Source of the DNA: G020348385 sp964580235
Lineage (GTDB): Bacteria; Acidobacteriota; Aminicenantia; Aminicenantales; Aminicenantaceae
Assembly (NCBI GenBank): GCA_964580235.1
Contig: CAZOJY010000151.1
Location: forward strand, 1-7,102
Length of the DNA stretch: 7,102 nt
Direction of reading: 5' to 3'
The position numbers were made by a program, and so were the translations under genes. Positions 1 to 4,200 of this stretch are shown here, piece after piece. How positions within the stretch are numbered: position 1 is the first letter of the stretch; every line of letters begins with the position of its first letter. The notes beneath the pieces are model-generated. The model saw nothing but the letters and a program-made list of their open reading frames with translations. It ran no database searches and was not told the DNA's origin.

Positions 1-258
1 CACCACATAGTAATAGAGCGCGGTTTGCCACCGATCGGAGATATTGATCGCTACGCTGTAAAGGAATGAGCTGGTAAGGGTGTGCGTTCCGCCGCCGGCA
101 GCCGCCGTAATGTCAACTACGGTCCCCGCCCGGGCATTCGCTGCACTTGTGGCAAGCTGGATGGTATCTTCGTCAACGCGGACAGCGTAATATTTTGTTG
201 CGGTCAATCCGGCAGGAAGGGTGGCCGTGGTGGAAAGCGCTACCTCAGATACAGTATC
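1..258 (-). other. Phage-structural-like segment joined to the SDR start
   Basis: This part of the minus-strand frame encodes a Thr/Ala/Gly-rich beta-type sequence containing LPAGLT, YYAVRVDEDTIQLAT and THTL, a pattern I associate from memory with repeats in phage tail or virion structural proteins. A hand count gives about 57% GC over positions 1-240, higher than the genes to the right. The boundary with the SDR-like part lies at roughly 250-262, judged from where SDR similarity ends. Whether this is a true remnant of mobile DNA or a misjoined contig cannot be decided from the sequence. Confidence 0.5.
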
Positions 259-345
259 GAGTCCATTCTCTGCGAGCTCCAGGCATATTCCCCGGCCGAT
301 GCCTCTCGCAGCTCCTGTCACCAAAGCAACTTTTGTCTCATTCAC
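1..345 (-). CDS. Partial gene: SDR-type N-terminus fused in frame to phage-structural-like sequence
   Basis: This minus-strand frame is open from the start codon to the window edge, so its 3' end is missing. I chose the GTG at 345-343: an AGAGGG Shine-Dalgarno precedes it, and the protein then begins MNETKVALVTGAARGIG, as short-chain dehydrogenases normally do. An in-frame ATG at 366-364 would add seven residues but has no clear ribosome site. The TGxxxGIG cofactor-binding loop (TGAARGIG) and the following helix (GICLELAENG) are seen directly and are typical of NAD(P)-dependent SDR oxidoreductases. After that helix the protein stops looking like an SDR: there is no second Rossmann strand, no NNAG motif, and no YxxxK within the visible part. 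Instead come TTATLPAGLT, KYYAVRVDEDTIQLAT and VVDITAAAGGGTHTL, which resemble a module I remember from phage tail and structural proteins. It is therefore unlikely to be a working dehydrogenase. It may be a recombination product or an assembly join. Confidence 0.7.
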   Translation of the reverse strand, partial: MNETKVALVTGAARGIGRGICLELAENGLDTVSEVALSTTATLPAGLTATKYYAVRVDEDTIQLATSAANARAGTVVDITAAAGGGTHTLTSSFLYSVAINISDRWQTALYYYVV

Positions 346-349
346 TTTT

Positions 350-355
350 CCCTCT
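350..355 (-). promoter_or_regulatory. Ribosome binding site deciding the GTG start
   Basis: On the minus strand AGAGGG lies four bases before the GTG at 345-343. The upstream ATG at 366-364 has no purine-rich site at a suitable distance, so this site favours the GTG as the start of the SDR-like gene. Confidence 0.5.
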
Positions 356-366
356 TCTATATCCAT

Positions 367-496
367 ATCATTACCGTCTTGTCGAGCACGGCACCCGCAT
401 TTTATCAAAAAAAGAAAAATTTCTCATTTTAAAGTCTTTTTTTTCCGGTCGGCAGGTCGGTTTTGCCACTGTCAGGAAAATAATCTGCAATTCTGT
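367..496. other. AT-rich divergent intergenic spacer
   Basis: This non-coding stretch separates the minus-strand SDR-like gene from the plus-strand operon. It contains A- and T-runs around 406-450 (A7, then T8 near 437-444) that could act as an upstream promoter element or bend DNA. On the minus strand TAAAAT-like boxes occur in this region that could be a -10 for the SDR-like gene, but none has a convincing -35 partner. I found no stem with a following T-run that would make a terminator, and no RNA gene. Confidence 0.5.
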
Positions 497-526
497 TTGA
501 CACGCCAATAGAGTTATTAATAAAAT
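497..526 (+). promoter_or_regulatory. Probable sigma70-type promoter of the three-gene operon
   Basis: A perfect TTGACA at 497-502 is followed after 18 bases by TAAAAT at 521-526, five of six matches to the -10 consensus. The expected transcription start is near 533, giving a leader of about 35 bases before the ATG at 569. The -10 overlaps a perfect 10-base palindrome, TTATTAATAA, at 514-523. This is the only strong promoter I see ahead of the plus-strand genes. It suggests expression by the housekeeping sigma factor. Confidence 0.65.
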
Positions 527-529
527 TCA

Positions 530-541
530 GAGTACATACTC
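530..541. promoter_or_regulatory. Small inverted repeat at the predicted transcription start
   Basis: GAGTA at 530-534 and TACTC at 537-541 are exact inverted copies separated by CA. They lie directly downstream of the -10 box, where a repressor operator would block initiation. Five-base arms can arise by chance, and no regulator gene is present in the window, so this is a candidate only. Confidence 0.25.
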
Positions 542-556
542 AGATAATGTCTATCC

Positions 557-564
557 AAGGAAGG
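557..564 (+). promoter_or_regulatory. Ribosome binding site of the 464-residue protein
   Basis: AAGGAAGG ends four bases before the ATG at 569. Its AAGGA part is spaced seven bases, which supports this start. A signal peptide begins immediately after the start codon. Confidence 0.7.
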
Positions 565-568
565 CGTT

Positions 569-1963
569 ATGAACAAACCAGCTAAATGTCAAAATTATTT
601 TACATTTTTTATTTTTGCCTCTTTAATCTTTTTTTGCTTGATGAATCCTGGTCAAATAAACGCGGATCCCGAGCGGGCTTCGAACAAGGCTGTCGCCATT
701 AAAATCCTCAAGATGTCGACCGCTCCTGAGATAGAGGGAGAACAGGCAGAAAAGGGCCAGATATTCTGCATCCTGGAAACAGAATGGGAAAACATCCATC
801 CCAAACAAAAAGTGGAAAAAGATAAGCTTGAAGGGAAAACAGACAGAACCATGGGGGTTTCGACCTTTGCAGGAAAGAAAAAAAAGAAAAAAACAGAGTA
901 TGTCGAAGCTGACGTCGCTTACATGGTCGAAAAGCTTTTAAATCACGCTTATCTCGTAGCCGATGGATTAGCCTATTCGCTCCATGATATGACGGAAACC
1001 GTTCCTGAAGGTGTCGAGCTGAGAGAGCCTTTTATGATTGTCAAACAGGGAGAAAAACGCAAGGCTGTATTTGTATATTCAATTCCAGAGGGTGTAAATA
1101 ACCTCGGCTTTCAATTTTTGGATTACGAATACGGCCACATCCTTCTTCCGGTCAAGGGCAATCTTAAAAAAGCCAAAGGAACCGGGAAAGCTCCAGGAAA
1201 AGTGATCGATCAAATACAATCCCCTCTGGTTGACATTGCCGTTCACTCCTATGATTTCCAAAACACATATATAGATGACGAGGCTCCCGAAGGATGGGAA
1301 TACGCCCTTGTCCAGCTCAGCGGAAAAAGCCTTTCAGGCAGAGCTGTCAAAGATATTGTCCAGATCGAGCCGACCGAATACACCTGGGTCATCATCGAAG
1401 GAGGATATTTATATTATGCGGTTGGAGGTTCAGTCACTGAAGAAGGCATGATAAGATTTACTCCTGAAATCTTTCAGCACCAACATCTGGCCTTTCTCGT
1501 TCCAAAATTAGGGCAAATTCGCCAGCTGGGTATTCGCCTTAAAAATGATGTGTACCACCTTAACCTGAGTGATGTCAGGCTAAAAGGACCGCCCAAAGCC
1601 AAGGCCAAACACCGCGATGGCGATATCATGGAGGTAAACCTTTTCGGTGTTCACAGAGAAGATGGCAACATTATAGTGGATCTGGGCATACAACCGCTGG
1701 CCGAAAGCGGCATCGAAATCCAGAGAGATGCCCAATTCATGCTCGTCGTGAACGATGAAAAAATTTCCCTAGATGATTCACTAACAGATGAGCTTCCACA
1801 TCGTCCCCCCACTCCATTCATTATTCCGCCTAAAACATTTGTGCGCTTTGAATTGGCCTATGAAACCGGCAGCTCCCCGACTTCTCTCTATTACAGGGGA
1901 TATGAAAGTGAAGCGACTTTAGACTTTGCTGGCATTATAATTCCTGTGGAAGAGGAGAAATAA
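569..1963 (+). CDS. Secreted protein with three Ig-like/beta-sandwich modules
   Basis: I do not recognise a named family. The N-terminus has a basic start, a hydrophobic stretch at about residues 10-25 and a plausible signal-peptidase site after Ala32 (INA/DP), so the protein is probably exported to the periplasm or cell surface. Three modules follow at about residues 40-196, 212-338 and 351-464. Modules 1 and 2 share a pattern: FMIVKQG..ILLPVKG in the first and LAFLVPKLGQIRQLGIRL in the second, each preceded by YxLxxG-type strands. The third, with FMLVVNDE and FIIPPKTFVRFELAY, resembles them more loosely. The modules are joined by lysine-rich linkers (residues 197-211 and 339-350), and module 1 holds a run of six lysines at 103-108. 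The alternation of strands recalls DUF4352-type immunoglobulin-like folds, but that is inference. The stop is followed one base later by the next gene's ATG, so the two are probably translationally coupled and may act together in the envelope. A binding or structural role is likely, and no catalytic motif is visible. Confidence 0.8.
   Translation: MNKPAKCQNYFTFFIFASLIFFCLMNPGQINADPERASNKAVAIKILKMSTAPEIEGEQAEKGQIFCILETEWENIHPKQKVEKDKLEGKTDRTMGVSTFAGKKKKKKTEYVEADVAYMVEKLLNHAYLVADGLAYSLHDMTETVPEGVELREPFMIVKQGEKRKAVFVYSIPEGVNNLGFQFLDYEYGHILLPVKGNLKKAKGTGKAPGKVIDQIQSPLVDIAVHSYDFQNTYIDDEAPEGWEYALVQLSGKSLSGRAVKDIVQIEPTEYTWVIIEGGYLYYAVGGSVTEEGMIRFTPEIFQHQHLAFLVPKLGQIRQLGIRLKNDVYHLNLSDVRLKGPPKAKAKHRDGDIMEVNLFGVHREDGNIIVDLGIQPLAESGIEIQRDAQFMLVVNDEKISLDDSLTDELPHRPPTPFIIPPKTFVRFELAYETGSSPTSLYYRGYESEATLDFAGIIIPVEEEK
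1951..1957 (+). promoter_or_regulatory. Ribosome binding site inside the end of the upstream gene
   Basis: AGAGGAG lies within the last codons of the 464-residue gene, seven bases before the ATG at 1965. Stop and start are one base apart, so ribosomes can re-initiate. This argues for a single transcript and matched expression of the two proteins. Confidence 0.7.
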
Positions 1964-1964
1964 T

Positions 1965-4175
1965 ATGAAAAAAACCACAAAAATCTCTGCGGGATTTCTT
2001 GCTATCGGCTTTTTCATCTTGATAGTATTATTTGCTCATGAAACCCAAGATGAATACAACACAAGGAGTTCAAGCGGAGTCCTGCCGCCAACACCTAGGC
2101 ACTCCAAACAGAATGGAATGATAGAAGAAAAATGGATGGAGACTTTTTTATTTGTCCGGGACCAAATTCGATTTGAACCCAAAACTCTCATCCTCAAATC
2201 TCCCCAAGATGTCCTGTGGAGCCGAAGAGGCAATGCCAAAGAACAAGCACTCCTCCTGGTCGAACTTCTTCGAGAAGATGGTGAAGAGGCCCGATACGCA
2301 TTCGGAACCCTCGATGAGGAAGCTGCCCGATCACTGATCCAAAGCATGTTTCCTCAAACAAGAGACTTTTCCTACAATGATGATATTCCGCTCTCTTTTC
2401 CATCCCAAGACAGAAAACTTATAGAGGCAGTTAAAAAACATTGTTGGACACAGATTTACAAGAACGATCAATGGGTTGATCTTGATCCTTCTTTTCCCGA
2501 AGCAGAGGTGGGCCAATCTTATTCCTCTTTAGAAAATTCAGACGATGAAATGGATGAAGATTTTTTCCCAGAGATGTCCATTGGGTTGGAAATTGAAAAA
2601 GGAAGATTAAAAGGAGATCGAGTGATTGATCCAGAAGTAGAATCTGTCTTCGAGTGGGATGGGACTCTTCAAGAAGTCGCGAATCGGCCTCTAAATCTCA
2701 AAATACTGGCAAACATACAGGCAGTTGAAGAAGAAGGAGAAAATCCTATGGCTGGGATGCTGGGAGGATTAGGGGGCCAAAAATCAACTGATAAAAGTAA
2801 AAAATCAAAACAAAAAAACGTGGAATACATGGCAAGTCTTCATCTTGCAGATGATGAACTTGACTATGGAAGTTTTTCTCAGACTGTTACAGATGAAGAA
2901 GAGGAGGCGGCAGAAGAGATCACAAAAATCGCACTCCATTTTAAAATGGAAAATCGTGATGGAGAGCCAATGGAAGTGGAACGCATTCTGTTCGAAAAAG
3001 GCACAAAAGACCAGATGCCGTACTATTTTCAGAGACACTCGATTCTGATAACCGGTAGCGAAATCCCGGGAGAGGCTTGGGAAGGAGACTTGACCGAGTT
3101 CATGGATAACAAGGACCTTGATGGGTTGAAAAAAACTCTGAATGCGATCAGGGATCAATTAAAAGATAAAAAAGATCTGAAGACTCTTCTTGAAAAATCC
3201 TTTTCATTGGAAAATGAAGTGGGACCGGAAGCCGGTCACTTGATAAATATGATCTTTGCCTCAACATCCGATCAAATCAGCAATGATTTGGCGGACGGCC
3301 TTTCTATCTTCAGTTACTATAGCCTCCCTCGAATCATCATCAACAGCTTCGAAGGGACCGGGGAGGATCTGCACGTTTCCTTGGACCTGAGACAAGATAA
3401 CAAAGCGGCCATCCCTTTCCCCGGACAAGCAGAACAAATGAGTGGGACTTTCCTGTATGGTCGTGGCGTGCTTGAGTCCATCCTCGAAGGAAAAGTAATC
3501 GAACTCTTAACGGGAAAAGAATCGCTGACCACAGCACGACTTATGCAAATAGCCGGCAATAAAGACATCCCTATTCGAATATTCTCTAGCCTTGAAAAAA
3601 AGGCCTTTGAATCTCTTCGCCTGCCTTACTCTGTGGCTCAAAAAGCAAGGAGTGTCATTGATTCAGGGAACATTTTGATCATTCCCGAACAAAGCATCAA
3701 ATTTAATGGGAAGCAGAGATGGGGCTGGTGGAATCTCAATCCTGAGAAGGGCGAAATTATCGGTGTTTTAGGATCAGGTCTCCATCAGGCAGTTCTGGAA
3801 AGGACCATAATGGATACAACAGGTATGCTCCATGACGACATGGGACTTGTGATCGGAGCCATTGTGGGGTGTGTGGATACACACTGGGTGCTTTTCACTC
3901 TGATCCTGAAGTACGGAGAACTCAATAAAGCTGCTCTACAAGAAGCCAAAGACTACTTGAAAAAAATCGGGGGATATCTCTGCCCGGGATTCGAAAAAAC
4001 AGTTGGCGTCGGGGTCGGCGTGTCAGTTGAATTGGAAGGCTGCTGGAAAAAAGAGATTGGATTAGGTTTCAGTGGAGGGTTAAAAATTGAACAAGGATGG
4101 TGTGCAAAATTCGCAAAGGGATTCCAATGCGCCTCAACCTCAATCCTGAACTTTTATCTCATGCATGCAGAATAG
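1965..4175 (+). CDS. Exported transglutaminase-like protein lacking the catalytic cysteine
   Basis: Residues 8-24 form a hydrophobic signal anchor or signal peptide (ISAGFLAIGFFILIVLF), so the rest should lie outside the cytoplasm. A transglutaminase-like core spans about residues 55-180. The first motif reads RRGNAKEQALLLVELLRE followed by ARYAFG, where active enzymes have G-x-C-x-D. Here the cysteine position is Ala91 (Asn90 beside it). The His motif HCWTQIY (His159) and the Asp motif WVDLDPSF (Asp174) are intact. The fold is therefore present but the nucleophile is missing, which suggests binding rather than cross-linking or protease activity. A charged middle region with acidic patches (near 191-200 and 311-319), a Gly-rich segment (about 261-271) and a Lys/Ser-rich linker (272-284) leads into an unrecognised C-terminal half (about 350-736). 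That half includes RWGWWNLNPEKGE (585-597), a hydrophobic stretch (626-649) and five cysteines at 636, 673, 693, 713 and 722 that could pair as disulfides. It is the second gene of the apparent operon. The family assignment of the core is fairly sure; the function is unknown. Confidence 0.82.
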   Translation: MKKTTKISAGFLAIGFFILIVLFAHETQDEYNTRSSSGVLPPTPRHSKQNGMIEEKWMETFLFVRDQIRFEPKTLILKSPQDVLWSRRGNAKEQALLLVELLREDGEEARYAFGTLDEEAARSLIQSMFPQTRDFSYNDDIPLSFPSQDRKLIEAVKKHCWTQIYKNDQWVDLDPSFPEAEVGQSYSSLENSDDEMDEDFFPEMSIGLEIEKGRLKGDRVIDPEVESVFEWDGTLQEVANRPLNLKILANIQAVEEEGENPMAGMLGGLGGQKSTDKSKKSKQKNVEYMASLHLADDELDYGSFSQTVTDEEEEAAEEITKIALHFKMENRDGEPMEVERILFEKGTKDQMPYYFQRHSILITGSEIPGEAWEGDLTEFMDNKDLDGLKKTLNAIRDQLKDKKDLKTLLEKSFSLENEVGPEAGHLINMIFASTSDQISNDLADGLSIFSYYSLPRIIINSFEGTGEDLHVSLDLRQDNKAAIPFPGQAEQMSGTFLYGRGVLESILEGKVIELLTGKESLTTARLMQIAGNKDIPIRIFSSLEKKAFESLRLPYSVAQKARSVIDSGNILIIPEQSIKFNGKQRWGWWNLNPEKGEIIGVLGSGLHQAVLERTIMDTTGMLHDDMGLVIGAIVGCVDTHWVLFTLILKYGELNKAALQEAKDYLKKIGGYLCPGFEKTVGVGVGVSVELEGCWKKEIGLGFSGGLKIEQGWCAKFAKGFQCASTSILNFYLMHAE

Positions 4176-4185
4176 CCGATCAAAA

Positions 4186-4192
4186 GGGAGGA
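4186..4192 (+). promoter_or_regulatory. Ribosome binding site of the PPC-toroid-VWA gene
   Basis: GGGAGGA lies eight bases before the ATG at 4201, in the 25-base gap after the transglutaminase-like gene. It fixes the start of the third gene, whose signal sequence follows directly. The gap contains no terminator. Confidence 0.7.
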
Positions 4193-4200
4193 CCATTCCG

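Noticed and set aside
400..480. A possible intrinsic terminator at the A/T-rich runs.
   Set aside because: No GC-rich stem of useful length precedes the T-run. The nearest inverted pieces (GGC/GCC around 461-476) have only three paired bases.
82..511. Three plus-strand open frames across the left edge.
   Set aside because: They run antisense to the SDR-like frame and into the AT-rich spacer, show no recognisable domain, and the minus-strand frame carries clear protein motifs.
1965..4175. Calling the 736-residue protein an active transglutaminase or protease.
   Set aside because: The position of the nucleophilic Cys is Ala91, with Asn90 beside it, so activity of the usual kind is not supported.
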